Translations under genes and position numbers: made by a program
The notes under the pieces: generated by a model
The model's database searches: none
The model's input: only the letters and a program-made list of their open reading frames with translations
What the model was told of the DNA's origin: nothing
In this document: one piece after another, positions 1-8,460 of the stretch
Layout of the letters: the number at the start of each line of letters is the position of its first letter
Numbering within the stretch: the stretch's first letter is position 1
Assembly (NCBI GenBank): GCA_900545955.1
Contig: URAU01000013.1
Span: 14,074 to 78,073, forward strand
Reading direction: 5' to 3'
DNA length: 64,000 nucleotides
Origin: an uncultured Porphyromonadaceae bacterium
GTDB lineage: Bacteria; Bacteroidota; Bacteroidia; Bacteroidales; Muribaculaceae

Positions 1-994
1 TAAGTAGGCGGTTCATCTTTCGGCGCATGTCGATCATCCAGGGGTGGTCGCCGCGTGCATAAGCGTCCGTATAGGCTGTCCAGAGCGACATTGTGATGTT
101 GGTGTAGACCACCAGGGCCAGGGAGAGATATTTGTAGGCGATGTTGTATGCCGTTACCATTTCGGGTGATGAGACATGGGAGATGAGGAAATTGGAGCTC
201 TGGTAGACCACAACTGCCTGGATGTTGATGATGAAGAATTTAGCTCCAAGCGACAGCAATTCCTTGGTGCGCCACATTTCCACACTGCCGAATGTAGGAC
301 TGACCTCGCGGCATAAGCCGTGGAACAACACCGCCGAGCCAATGATTGTGACAAGAATCGGTGCCCCGCCAAGAACGAGGGCAAGCAGGGGAAGTGAGGC
401 CGGAACAGTCCGGGCCAGAATGAGAATCAGGATGTAGGCCAGGATGTTGCCGATGACCAGAAAGGAGAGCGATAGGGCAACACGCTGATAGGCGGCGAGT
501 ACCGAGACGATGATGTTGGCAATCATCTGCACGAACAGGAGAATGGCGAGAATCCTCATGGTCTGCACGATAGTACCCTCATAAGCAATATCTACATTGA
601 GAAGTGGACACCATGAGATATATGGCACAAGCGCATATATGATTATGACAATGGGAATGAAAATCGCCGCCATCGAGACGTACGATGTGGAGACCAGCGA
701 GCGGGCGGATTTCATGTCGCCGGTGGCAAGAGCTTCGGTGAGCTTGTTTTTAAGCCCTGAAGCGATGCCGATGTCGAGAATCTGAAACATCATCAGTATG
801 GCCGACAGAGTGAGCCAGATGCCGTAGACCTCGGAGTCGACGTAGTCGATTGTCGCAGGCACAAGCAGAAAGGTCACAAGCACACTGACCCCCTTGAGCA
901 GAATGGAGAGTACGATGTTGCTCTTGAGCTTCTGGGTGCGGGATTCGCCTCCGGCAAACAGAATTCGTATTTTGGTCAATATATCAGACGGCAT
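1..994 (-). CDS. Wzx/MATE-like polysaccharide flippase (partial, C-terminus outside window)
   Basis: The gene starts at the ATG at 992-994 on the minus strand and runs off the left edge, so about 331 residues are visible and there is no stop. The translation begins MPSDILTKIRILFAGGESRT and then shows a long series of hydrophobic segments, for example SILLKGVSVLVTFLLVPATI, with a short charged N-terminus and a YGIWLTLSAI stretch typical of the oligosaccharide flippase branch of the MATE/MVF fold. The family moves lipid-linked O-antigen or capsule repeat units across the inner membrane. No polysaccharide genes are visible to its right, so a cluster would have to lie to the left. The family call is fairly sure; the substrate is unknown. 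Confidence 0.8.
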   Translation of the reverse strand, partial: MPSDILTKIRILFAGGESRTQKLKSNIVLSILLKGVSVLVTFLLVPATIDYVDSEVYGIWLTLSAILMMFQILDIGIASGLKNKLTEALATGDMKSARSLVSTSYVSMAAIFIPIVIIIYALVPYISWCPLLNVDIAYEGTIVQTMRILAILLFVQMIANIIVSVLAAYQRVALSLSFLVIGNILAYILILILARTVPASLPLLALVLGGAPILVTIIGSAVLFHGLCREVSPTFGSVEMWRTKELLSLGAKFFIINIQAVVVYQSSNFLISHVSSPEMVTAYNIAYKYLSLALVVYTNITMSLWTAYTDAYARGDHPWMIDMRRKMNRLL

Positions 995-1247
995 GAAGTG
1001 GCTTGGACCAGGTAGCTGATTCCTTTCTGATTCAAAGTGTAAAGTTACGAAAAAAAATCAATTCGCAAGCCGGCACCTGGTATCTGCCGTATAGACCCTC
1101 CGCCACAACCTCCATAGACGCCCATGAATGGCCGGCTGATTGCATTGTGATACCGGGAGAAGCAGGGACAAACATCGACCTCTTTAACATTTGGGCAGCA
1201 GTAAGGCGTACCGACGGCACGCCTTAATTGTTATTTTTCATCGAATG

Positions 1248-2474
1248 CTATTTTTCGGAGTCGGTGACTTTTACGTCGGGGCGGTCGTCGATGTAATCGT
1301 GGGTCCTGAGGTATTCGTCGTAAAGGTCAAGGATGCGCGACGGGTTGTCTTTAAGTTCGTTGCAGTGGGCTTTCGCATCGGGGCTGTCTCCGTAGTATTC
1401 TTTCAGCATTTTGTGAAATTCGGGGGCGGCATCTTTCATATAATGGTAAAGCAGGGCAAAACTTACGGAGTTGTTGGAGTAGAGCATAAACGCGCCTTTG
1501 GCGCCTTCGAAATATACGCTCACCACCGGGACGAGGCGGCTTATGGGGTTTCGACCGCCGGAGGTTTCCCATACTTCATATTTGACGATGCTGCCTGACG
1601 GACGTCTGTCCCACAGCCATGTAAATCCACGTGTATAGTTCTTGGCTTTGAACATGCGCGGTGCGTTGACCGACATGGATACTCTCGTATTGGGAGCGAT
1701 GTTGTTGTCGAACCATCGTATCTCGCTGACTTCGTCGGCTGAGTAGCGTGTCCGCTTGCTGTCGGGCTCTTCGCTGATGTTGATGTATTGCAGCAGTGTG
1801 CCTGATTTCGAGAAGAGGTTTTTGGCTACTGTCTTGGCGTCGTTGTGGAGATAGCCGTAGATTGTATCGCCGTTCATTTTTACTACGCGCACGTAGTTGT
1901 CGGGACGTTCCCGCCCCAGAAGATGCGTCAACTGAGTTTCGAGTCGGGTGTCGCCTCCTGATATTTCGGCTAATTCTGAGGCGAATTTTTCCGGCTTCAT
2001 TTTGTAGGGGTTCTTCAGGTCGGAGGTCTTGCCGTCGCGGTCGACTATCAGTTTCTGGGTATTGAAGAACCACAGGCCGCCGTCGGGACGGATGCGGTAT
2101 CCGCCTTCGGAATAGAGGCAGGCGGTGGCTTGCGCCGTTTTGTCGAGGAGTGCGCACCAGCCGTATTTGGGCACGAAAACGAATGTATAGCGACGGTCGG
2201 GCTGCGTCGGAAGCCACATAACCACAGAGTCGACGGTTGCCGAGGGTATCTCGCCGGCTTTTTTCTGCTTTTTGGTGTAGGCGTTTTCTACTTTCTGAAG
2301 GGCGTCGCTTTTATGGGGCATCGACAGTTTTGTGGCTCCGCTGTATTGGTCGGTTGTGCCGTCCTTAAGGTAGACTGTTGCATCTGCCAGTTGATAGAGT
2401 TTGGCAGCTTCCACATTCGGGGCGCAAAGGGCCGACACAAGAAGCAGCCCTCCGGTCGCTAATTTTCTGAACAT
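1248..2474 (-). CDS. Secreted protein of unknown function, 408 aa
   Basis: I do not recognise this family. The protein starts MFRKLATGGLLLVSALCAPN with cleavage expected near VEA-AKL, so it should be exported. The mature part is mixed alpha/beta and rich in Tyr, Trp and Lys. It has a stretch VVKMNGDTIYGYLHNDAK followed by SADEVSEIRWFDNN, a pattern common in Bacteroidales proteins that describe a stored value and its display. The C-terminal 70 residues are strongly charged (YDEYLRTHDYIDDRPDVK). No lipobox Cys is present. It stands alone between the flippase and the Crp-like regulator, each on the same strand but with gaps of 253 and 42 bases. The gene is clearly real from length, codon use and the signal peptide. 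Confidence 0.75.
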   Translation of the reverse strand: MFRKLATGGLLLVSALCAPNVEAAKLYQLADATVYLKDGTTDQYSGATKLSMPHKSDALQKVENAYTKKQKKAGEIPSATVDSVVMWLPTQPDRRYTFVFVPKYGWCALLDKTAQATACLYSEGGYRIRPDGGLWFFNTQKLIVDRDGKTSDLKNPYKMKPEKFASELAEISGGDTRLETQLTHLLGRERPDNYVRVVKMNGDTIYGYLHNDAKTVAKNLFSKSGTLLQYINISEEPDSKRTRYSADEVSEIRWFDNNIAPNTRVSMSVNAPRMFKAKNYTRGFTWLWDRRPSGSIVKYEVWETSGGRNPISRLVPVVSVYFEGAKGAFMLYSNNSVSFALLYHYMKDAAPEFHKMLKEYYGDSPDAKAHCNELKDNPSRILDLYDEYLRTHDYIDDRPDVKVTDSEK

Positions 2475-2516
2475 ATCCGTGTTTTTAAGGTTGCCCTCAA
2501 AATTACGGCGTAAGTT

Positions 2517-3095
2517 TCATTTGTCGTGGGACAAATGTCCCGCCTGCGCGCGGATGCGCTGAAATTGCCGTCGTGAAACCGACAGGTAGGACGCCAGTTC
2601 CTGCAACGGCACAAGCGACAGGAGGTCGGGCACGCGGCGGATGAGTTTCATATACCGTTCGTAGGGTGAGAATCTGTGCATGTCGATATAACGGCGGTAT
2701 GCCTCCTTCAGGAGCAGTTTTGCTGTCCGGGCAATATATTCAGGATCGGCTTTATCGATGTCGGCCTTCATTTGGCCGAACGGCACTCTTAGTACTTCCG
2801 AATCAACTCCGGCGATTATCGATGTAGGCGATGGTTGTGAATTGAGAAAGGAGTACACATAGTCGGCCACGATATCGCCTGCGAATGAGAATCCGGTGGT
2901 GCATTCAGTGCCCTTACTGTCGATGACCGAAAATTTGAAATATCCCGACCTCACGACGGCGATATACCGGCATAGCGAGCCTTCGTCAACAAAGGATTGC
3001 CCTTTGGAGTATTTCGCCAACGTCCCGTTAGCAAGGCAAAAATCGGAAATCGGCGCCAGTTCGGGGCACGCCATGAAGTCGTTGAGTCGTGTCAT
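2517..3095 (-). CDS. Crp/Fnr-family transcriptional regulator, 192 aa
   Basis: The N-terminal 115 residues fit a cyclic-nucleotide-binding beta roll: GQSFVDEGSLCRYIAVVRSG followed by YFKFSVIDSKGTECTTGFSF. The C-terminus carries a short winged helix, LQELASYLSVSRRQFQRIRA, in the position of the Crp DNA-recognition helix. The length (192) matches the compact Bacteroidetes Crp-like group. The canonical cAMP phosphate-binding Arg-Ser pair is not obvious, so the ligand is unknown. It lies 42 bases upstream of the unknown secreted protein at 1248-2474 on the same strand and could share its message. The start at 3095 is the only ATG that keeps the whole beta roll. Confidence 0.85.
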   Translation of the reverse strand: MTRLNDFMACPELAPISDFCLANGTLAKYSKGQSFVDEGSLCRYIAVVRSGYFKFSVIDSKGTECTTGFSFAGDIVADYVYSFLNSQPSPTSIIAGVDSEVLRVPFGQMKADIDKADPEYIARTAKLLLKEAYRRYIDMHRFSPYERYMKLIRRVPDLLSLVPLQELASYLSVSRRQFQRIRAQAGHLSHDK

Positions 3096-3592
3096 CGTTT
3101 TTTGCGGTAAAGATAGTGAAAAAATCGGGTTGATGCGGCTGGCCTATAAACAAACAAAATTTGCGATATGTGGGGATGATACGCCTTCATCGAGTATAAA
3201 ACCATCAGCCACAAACAAAACATTTGCTACCAGTTGTACGGCTAATCAGCGCAATATGAATGTCTCCATGCCCAAATACCTATTCTCTTTCGCTTATTGG
3301 GGTGATTTTTGCTCGGTGAACTTGCTATTTTTGCAATGCCGATAGGTCAAACTATCAAAATGACAGCACAATAGACAAGATTATCTAAAACTATAAAAAA
3401 TTTTCAAAGTTTTTTATAGTTTGATACCGGACTGGCTCAGTTGTATTACCTATGAGAGGGCATTATTCCAATATTCACAAACATCGGAATAAGCAGCATA
3501 AAAGCCTGAATTTTAGATAAATTTATTAATAAGAAGGTTTGTGCCTATCTGGTTTTCATAGGTATTTTAGACAAGCTATAATATAAAACACA
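3096..3592. other. AT-rich intergenic stretch without a recognised gene
   Basis: This is the beginning of a 1.28 kb gap between the Crp-like regulator and the first island gene. The base composition changes here from GC-rich core to AT-rich. There is a TATTTTTG box at about 3328 on the plus strand but only a 12-codon ORF follows it. An ORF at 2896-3345 on the plus strand overlaps the regulator and looks like an antisense artefact. I see no coding or RNA gene that can be supported. Confidence 0.4.
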
Positions 3593-3626
3593 AATGGCCA
3601 TGCAAATCATGATTCGCATGGCCATT
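3593..3626 (-). terminator. Near-perfect palindrome, likely intrinsic terminator
   Basis: The arms AATGGCCATGC (3593-3603) and GCATGGCCATT (3616-3626) are perfect complements, and the 12-base spacer is itself nearly self-complementary. On the minus strand the stem is followed by TGTGTTTTAT. It sits 31 bases beyond the stop codon of the DUF2795 C-terminal remnant at 3658-3681, the usual distance of a terminator from its gene. Confidence 0.6.
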
Positions 3627-3657
3627 GGTTGTCAGATATTTATGTTAAATTTTCTGC

Positions 3658-3682
3658 TTAATACTCCTCCTCGTTGAAGAAG
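3658..3682 (-). pseudogene. Remnant of the DUF2795 gene 3' end; left copy of a direct repeat
   Basis: Read on the minus strand, these bases encode FFNEEEY followed by TAA, which is exactly the C-terminus of the intact DUF2795 protein encoded at 8461-8682. The DNA at 3660-3682 matches 8463-8485 in 22 of 23 bases and in the same orientation. Similarity ends immediately upstream of the first Phe codon. This is either one end of an inserted element that used the gene's 3' end as its target or the stump of a deleted duplicate. Confidence 0.6.
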
Positions 3683-4013
3683 CTTTGAATGATTGATTAT
3701 TAGCGTATTAGATAGTATTTACATAAAATAGACAAGTGTGTTTTGCTGTGAAAAACGATAAAAAACGATAGCACTTTTTGCCCTAAAATGTCGATTTGGA
3801 GGAAGATGAAGAAATCCTCATAATATCATTAGGAGGAAGAATATTTAACGGAGTGGACTCTATATGAATGCGCATCGTCATGTAAATCGATTTACAGTGT
3901 GAATGATAGTATTGGAGAGCTGTACATGATTTTTCTCATTTTATTATAGTCCTTATATCATGGATGTCTATAATTTGTTGTAAAAAGATACCTCCTGCAT
4001 CCGAATAATTTAT

Positions 4014-4021
4014 TAACTTTG
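4014..4021 (+). promoter_or_regulatory. Possible Bacteroidetes -7 box (TAACTTTG)
   Basis: The sequence TAACTTTG fits the TAnnTTTG consensus. No good TTTG lies 20 bases upstream, so support is partial. If used, it would start a leader of about 325 bases that contains the inverted repeats at 4093-4192 before the secreted-protein gene. Confidence 0.3.
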
Positions 4022-4092
4022 CATCTGCAAGCCAATGGTTCGCAGGACATTTTGGAAAATAAGAAGCGTTATGCTAATCTTGAACTTGAAAA

Positions 4093-4192
4093 CCTGAGAA
4101 ATTTTCATCCGTACTCAAAGATAAGGCATGATGGCTTCCCTCGCATAGCGTGGGCTGCTGTCAACCACATCTGAGTACAAGGCTTTCTCAGG
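4093..4192 (+). repeat. Bipartite inverted repeat, possible structured leader or element end
   Basis: CCTGAGAAA (4093-4101) pairs with TTTCTCAGG (4184-4192), and GTACTCA (4111-4117) pairs with TGAGTAC (4172-4178), so two nested stems enclose about 54 bases. The enclosed part has a further short GATGGC/GCCATC match with the right flank. It lies in the leader of the 4374-5546 gene. It could be a regulatory RNA structure or the decayed end of a transposable element. The open frame through it (ending in NHI at 4172) has no start and is not called. Confidence 0.45.
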
Positions 4193-4373
4193 GCCATCAA
4201 GTTAGACGTGGCATAGTTCGCTCACGTTTTTTCAATACCAATTACAGGAGAGTCTGTTATTTGGAACGTCAAAAATATAGTCTTGATTACAACATACAAC
4301 TTCAATTGATAATAAACAATGCTAATCATAAAATCAAAATCAACAACAATGAAAAAAGTATTTTTTTCTTTTA

Positions 4374-5546
4374 GTGTCCTTGTTGATTAGTCTCAGTTCT
4401 TTGGCTCTTGACGTAAGTCCCTTGACTTATAGCTTCAATGAGCAAAAGAACCCCGAAGACTATCAGCAGTACGTAGGACAGCAGTTCTTCATTAGACCTG
4501 CTTACGGCAAACTTGAAACCTGGGAGAAATCAGGATTCAAACCTTCTGAGGAAACTCAGAACATGACTTTTACTGTAACCAAAGTGACAGTAAAGGATGT
4601 AGAGCTTAACAAAAAGCCGAATAAAGAGATTGCCATAGAGGCAGTACAAGTAGACGGAAAGAAGAAAATCAAGTTCAAAGCATACGAAGAAGTTTCTGTT
4701 AAGGTTGGCTTCTGGGGCGATATTAAGCAGTGGCCACTCATTGGTTATATGCCTGTCGTGTTCACCGAACCCTTTAATGAATTTGTCAATTCAAAAATTG
4801 GCACTGACATTTCTAAAAAGGAAGTCAAGGATACCTATAAGATTACCAACGTATACTTCGGCAAAGGAGAATCTACGGGAGAAGTGTGCTATGAAGTTCA
4901 AAACAACCGCACTGGAGAAAAAAAGAACGTAAACGCCAAAAATACTGACGCTGCTTTTGCCGACGCACTTAAAGGTCGCTATAAAACAGCATTAGTACGA
5001 GTAGAAAAGCCTGAGGATACGTCGAATCGTTACGGTGATGTTACTACTGTAACAGATGCAGGGGTCGAAAAGTACTCTTTTACGGACAGCATCATTAACA
5101 TTGTCATCATGGGTTCTCCCGAACAGTTTAATTTCGTTCTTAAAAACGTATCACCCAATTCTCTAAAACTGATTTGGAATGAAGCTGTTTATGTAGGCCG
5201 CGATGGCTCTACTTCTAAGGTTATGCATGCTGGAACCAAGTATTCTGAAAGAAATGGTGACCAACCAGCCTCTGTGATTATCAGGGGCGCAAAGATTGAT
5301 GATCTTGCTTGTCCAACAGAAAATGTTTACTATGACGAAGGGACTAGAATTGGCTATTCTACTTATGGAAATGGTTGGAAAACTAAATCTATGCTTCCTG
5401 AATCCTATATTGGTAAGGAAGCCGGTGAAATTCGACTGATGCTGCCAATTCAGGTTAAGGATGTAGTCAATGAATATACATTCGTTTTCAAAGTCTATTA
5501 TTCATATGACCATCCTGAATTGCTAAATCAAGATCAGCTGAACTGA
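4374..5546 (+). CDS. Unknown secreted protein, 390 aa, with probable frameshifted signal peptide
   Basis: I do not recognise this family. The open frame begins at a GTG (4374) inside what looks like the middle of a signal peptide. An ATG at 4349 starts the other half in a different frame. Removing one T from the run of seven at 4361-4367 joins the two into MKKVFFLLVSLLISLSSLAL, an ideal export signal followed by DVSPLTYSF. The run is therefore a sequencing error, a mutation or a slippage switch. The mature protein is Lys/Glu-rich with a regular beta-strand pattern (TFTVTKVTVKDVELN, ITNVYFGKGESTGEVCYEV). Its stop overlaps the start of the next gene (TGATG), so the two are translated together. 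Confidence 0.7.
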   Translation: MSLLISLSSLALDVSPLTYSFNEQKNPEDYQQYVGQQFFIRPAYGKLETWEKSGFKPSEETQNMTFTVTKVTVKDVELNKKPNKEIAIEAVQVDGKKKIKFKAYEEVSVKVGFWGDIKQWPLIGYMPVVFTEPFNEFVNSKIGTDISKKEVKDTYKITNVYFGKGESTGEVCYEVQNNRTGEKKNVNAKNTDAAFADALKGRYKTALVRVEKPEDTSNRYGDVTTVTDAGVEKYSFTDSIINIVIMGSPEQFNFVLKNVSPNSLKLIWNEAVYVGRDGSTSKVMHAGTKYSERNGDQPASVIIRGAKIDDLACPTENVYYDEGTRIGYSTYGNGWKTKSMLPESYIGKEAGEIRLMLPIQVKDVVNEYTFVFKVYYSYDHPELLNQDQLN

Positions 5547-6121
5547 TGAAGAAATATATAAGTATCCTTATATCAATCTTCATATTCCTGGGAGCTAAAG
5601 CGGCATCTCCTGAAGAACACATTTCTTTTATGGGGATGCCGGTAGCTGGCTCTGACGAATTATTCGTACAGCATTTAATTGATAAAGGCTTCGTTAAAAC
5701 AGGGACTTTTGAGAGCACAACATCCCTTTATGGCAAATTTGCTAATGAAATTGTTGAACTTACTGTTCTCGCTTCACCTCGAACTAAAACAGTTTGCAAG
5801 GTCATAGTTTATTTTCCGGCAAAATCTTCATGGTCAGATTTGAAAGAGGATTATTTCTCCAAAAAGAGATTATATCGTTCTAAATATTTGTTAGACAAAG
5901 ATTTTGAATTCTTCTCTGGAGATTATGAAGATGGCGATGGCTATGAGATGAGAGCTGTTATTAACGATAAATGCAACTATTGTTCTTTTTTCAATGAACC
6001 TGGTGGCCATATTACCGTAGAAATTTGCCCTAGAAAACAGGTAAAAGTAACTTATGAAGACAGTATCAATATCCAAGTTGCTAAACAAGAATTAGAGTTT
6101 GATGCTTATGAGGATATTTAA
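5546..6121 (+). CDS. Unknown secreted protein, 191 aa
   Basis: The start ATG overlaps the stop of the preceding gene by one base, indicating translational coupling. The N-terminus MKKYISILISIFIFLGAKA is a clear signal peptide. The next segment, HISFMGMPVAGSDELFVQHL, resembles the opening of many small Bacteroidales exported proteins in which a short motif (MGxP-x-G) precedes a helix; I cannot name the family. The rest is a small alpha/beta protein with an acidic tail (ELEFDAYEDI). Codon use is AT-rich like the rest of the island. Function unknown; it probably works together with the coupled upstream protein in the cell envelope or outside. Confidence 0.75.
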   Translation: MKKYISILISIFIFLGAKAASPEEHISFMGMPVAGSDELFVQHLIDKGFVKTGTFESTTSLYGKFANEIVELTVLASPRTKTVCKVIVYFPAKSSWSDLKEDYFSKKRLYRSKYLLDKDFEFFSGDYEDGDGYEMRAVINDKCNYCSFFNEPGGHITVEICPRKQVKVTYEDSINIQVAKQELEFDAYEDI

Positions 6122-6380
6122 TATATGGCATTGCAATATTTTCACTATGCACTGTCCATATACATAGAATCATGATTGAAAGAGGTACTCAAATAAGTTT
6201 CAATTTGTTAGCACGTTTTATATAACTCGAATTGTAATGAACGTTGCTACTACTTTGCAGAGTAATCCAACGGTTGCTAACCCTGGATTGTCGATGCAAG
6301 GCGCTATTTGCAATAACAGGAGATATATCAATCGTTAAAAATCACGATAGTAGGCATAATTTTTATTAACGATGTCTCTG

Positions 6381-6841
6381 TTACTTTCTGCCTCCCATAC
6401 CGCGCTTTGGCTGAGCGGGCTTTAGCATCTTGTGAGCTTGCATCATGCAGCGGTAGGCGAAACGGCGGTCGTCTTCATCCAGATTGCGTTCCCATGGTAA
6501 ATCTGATGATGCACCTCCTCCACCGCATGACTGGGCGAATTGGGTTGCTCCATCGAGATAGCCGAGGAACAGGTACATTGCGCATTTCAGAATCTCGCTG
6601 GGTTGCTCGGCTATTGCTGTCAGGAAGTCGCAGTCAATGTCGGCTTTCAGTTCCGACGGCATGGGATCCAACAGAGAACGGACATCAACAACCATCCTGG
6701 CAAAAACGGCATCGGTCAGCCTCATGCGCACCTGCTCCTGATTCTTTTCCGTGAACTCGTGGAAATTCTTTTGAGCATTATCGCGTTTCTCGCTGAGTGC
6801 ATCAAGTTATTCCTGAAGTTCGGCGAGTTGCCAGTCGACTA
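6381..6841 (-). pseudogene. Broken gene resembling the C-terminus of a Bacteroidales mobilisation protein
   Basis: The last 116 codons (6381-6731) are open, and the same frame continues upstream through LDALSEKRDN and, past a TAA at 6807-6809, through VDWQLAELQE. This indicates an internal nonsense mutation and loss of the 5' part. The C-terminal pattern (FLTAIAEQPSEILKCAMYLF, then SCGGGGASSDLPWERN, then a charged helix and KPAQPKRGMGGRK) resembles what I remember of the tails of relaxase/mobilisation proteins of Bacteroidales conjugative elements. That comparison is from memory and needs a search. Its presence supports a mobile origin of the surrounding AT-rich DNA. Confidence 0.5.
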
Positions 6842-6874
6842 AGAGTTCCTCTATCAGTAAAACATTTGTCTTTC

Positions 6875-6957
6875 TTTTTACACATGAGAGGCAATGTGTA
6901 AAAAAAACGCGATTTATTTTACATGTTAGGGGCAACGTGTAAAATGGCTTTACACAT
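6875..6957. repeat. Two tandem palindromes plus a half-site at the 3' end of the Fic gene
   Basis: Palindrome A has arms TTTTTACACAT (6875-6885) and ATGTGTAAAAA (6894-6904), perfect over 11 bases. Palindrome B has arms TTTTACATGTT (6917-6927) and AACGTGTAAAA (6934-6944) with one mismatch. A third half-site TTTACACAT (6949-6957) includes the stop codon of the Fic gene. A and B are also direct repeats of each other (GGCAAyGTGTAAAA). They could be protein-binding sites, or a terminator for the converging message, although no long T-run follows. Confidence 0.6.
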
Positions 6958-8095
6958 CCTCTTCCGTTCCCATATTGGAATTAATAGAGTCAGCCAGCTT
7001 ATCTCCTTCAGAATGGAATGCATTAAGAATAAAACTGAAAAGACCATTATTGATATAATAGTTTTCTCTACCAAGTTTAAGTTTACTCAATATCCCTTCA
7101 TCAATTAATTGGTTTAGATACGACATAGCCGTTGGACGGCTTACTCCAACCTCTTTAACTACAAACTCTATTTTGGTATAAGGGTGACGGAAAAGGTTGT
7201 TTATGAGATCTTGTGAATAAACGTTCGGAAGATTTTTGCGGATACGATGCTTGTATTGCAACATCATATCTGAGATTCCGCGTATAAATTTAATAGTCTC
7301 ATCTGCGGTTTGTTCTACGCCTTTAAGGATGAAAATGATCCAAGGCTCCCATATTAAAGTGTCTCTTACAGCCTGTAACAGCCTATAATACTCCCCTTTA
7401 TTTTGGTTGATATAACGGCTCAGATAAAGTATCGGCATATTTAAAAGACCTTGGGCTACAAGGTATAGGATGTTGAGCACACGTCCGGCACGACCATTTC
7501 CATCACCGAATGGATGGATGCTTTCAAACTGATGATGGATTATAGCCATCTTTACGAGAGGATCTAAGTCTGAAAGTGTATCATCATTGATGAATTTCTC
7601 TAGGTTACACATATGTAGCTGAATCTCATCAATTGTCTGAGGGGGAGTATATACGCTTTCTTTGGTTTTTTCATTTATCAACTTCTTTCCTGGGGTTGTG
7701 GTATATCCGGCATCATTATGCTTAATCTGGCGATATATCTCTTTTATCATTCCCTCGGTAATGAGATTACGTTGTTTTACAATCTCAAACACTTCCATAA
7801 GCGCATCGGCATAAGTGCTCACTTCCTTAGCCGCAATCGTGGAATATTTATTAGCACCAATCTCAGTTTTGTAAAGTTCATCATGAGTGGTAATTATACT
7901 TTCGATTGAAGATGAATCCATTGCTTCCTGTAAAGAAAGAGTACGAATCAAAATTTCAGGATTTGGGATTTTTTCTACAATACCATTGAGTTCTCCAAGT
8001 TTACGACTGGCAAGAGTAGTCTGTTTCATTACAGCCTTAGTCTCTACATCAAAAGAAAGGGGGAGTACCGGAATTATATATTTTTTTTCACTCAT
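6950..8095 (-). CDS. Fic/DOC-family protein with C-terminal winged helix, 381 aa
   Basis: The core motif HPFGDGNGRAGR is complete, with the catalytic His, the phosphate loop and the second Arg, so AMP or another nucleotide monophosphate transfer to a protein hydroxyl is expected. The N-terminal part carries SSSIES, similar to the inhibitory S/TxxxEG/N helix of self-inhibited Fic enzymes, but with Ser after the Glu. Residues 300-350 form a winged helix (KEVGVSRPTAMSYLNQLID), common in the soluble Fic-plus-HTH group. It stands alone, transcribed toward the broken mobilisation gene, and its stop lies inside a palindromic repeat. The target protein is not known. It is AT-rich relative to the core genome. 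Confidence 0.9.
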   Translation of the reverse strand: MSEKKYIIPVLPLSFDVETKAVMKQTTLASRKLGELNGIVEKIPNPEILIRTLSLQEAMDSSSIESIITTHDELYKTEIGANKYSTIAAKEVSTYADALMEVFEIVKQRNLITEGMIKEIYRQIKHNDAGYTTTPGKKLINEKTKESVYTPPQTIDEIQLHMCNLEKFINDDTLSDLDPLVKMAIIHHQFESIHPFGDGNGRAGRVLNILYLVAQGLLNMPILYLSRYINQNKGEYYRLLQAVRDTLIWEPWIIFILKGVEQTADETIKFIRGISDMMLQYKHRIRKNLPNVYSQDLINNLFRHPYTKIEFVVKEVGVSRPTAMSYLNQLIDEGILSKLKLGRENYYINNGLFSFILNAFHSEGDKLADSINSNMGTEEDV

Positions 8096-8375
8096 GAACA
8101 GTATTATAGCGTATTATCTGATTACAAAATTAATTATTTTTTCTGAGAATCATAATGCTAGACATAAATATAATTTAGTCGAAATCTTACCTCTTCATGA
8201 CTGAGAGAATGGGATTGCACTATCGATATGGTCGAGATGCCAATAAATCGTAGATGTCAAAAGTCAAAAATGTTCACGAACCTCAGAATACAGATTGTAT
8301 TTTAGCCAAGTTCCTCCTGAAACCCATCTGTAACTTTCTGAATATCAATAACCACGCCGTGAGGTAAAATGAAAC
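8096..8375. other. AT-rich intergenic stretch upstream of the Fic gene
   Basis: No gene is visible between the Fic start at 8095 and the terminator at 8376. The stretch should hold the Fic promoter on the minus strand, but I see no convincing TTTG plus TAnnTTTG pair. Two short direct TTTTGAC copies near 8255-8270 (minus strand) are the only notable repeats. Confidence 0.3.
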
Positions 8376-8416
8376 AAAAAGCGATTGACAAGTTTATTTT
8401 ATTGCTTGTCAACCGC
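8376..8416 (-). terminator. Intrinsic terminator of the DUF2795 gene
   Basis: The arms GCGATTGACAAG (8381-8392) and CTTGTCAACCGC (8405-8416) form a stem with one G-T type pair and a 12-base loop. On the minus strand it is followed by TTTTTG. It lies 44 bases after the stop of the gene at 8461-8682. Confidence 0.75.
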
Positions 8417-8460
8417 CTGTATATTAGTCGCTCAAATCTTAAAATCGGTCGGACTTTACA

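Noticed and set aside
4150..4374. 74-codon frame before the secreted-protein gene
   Set aside because: It lies in the inverted repeat region, ends in a low-complexity tail and does not have a family match.
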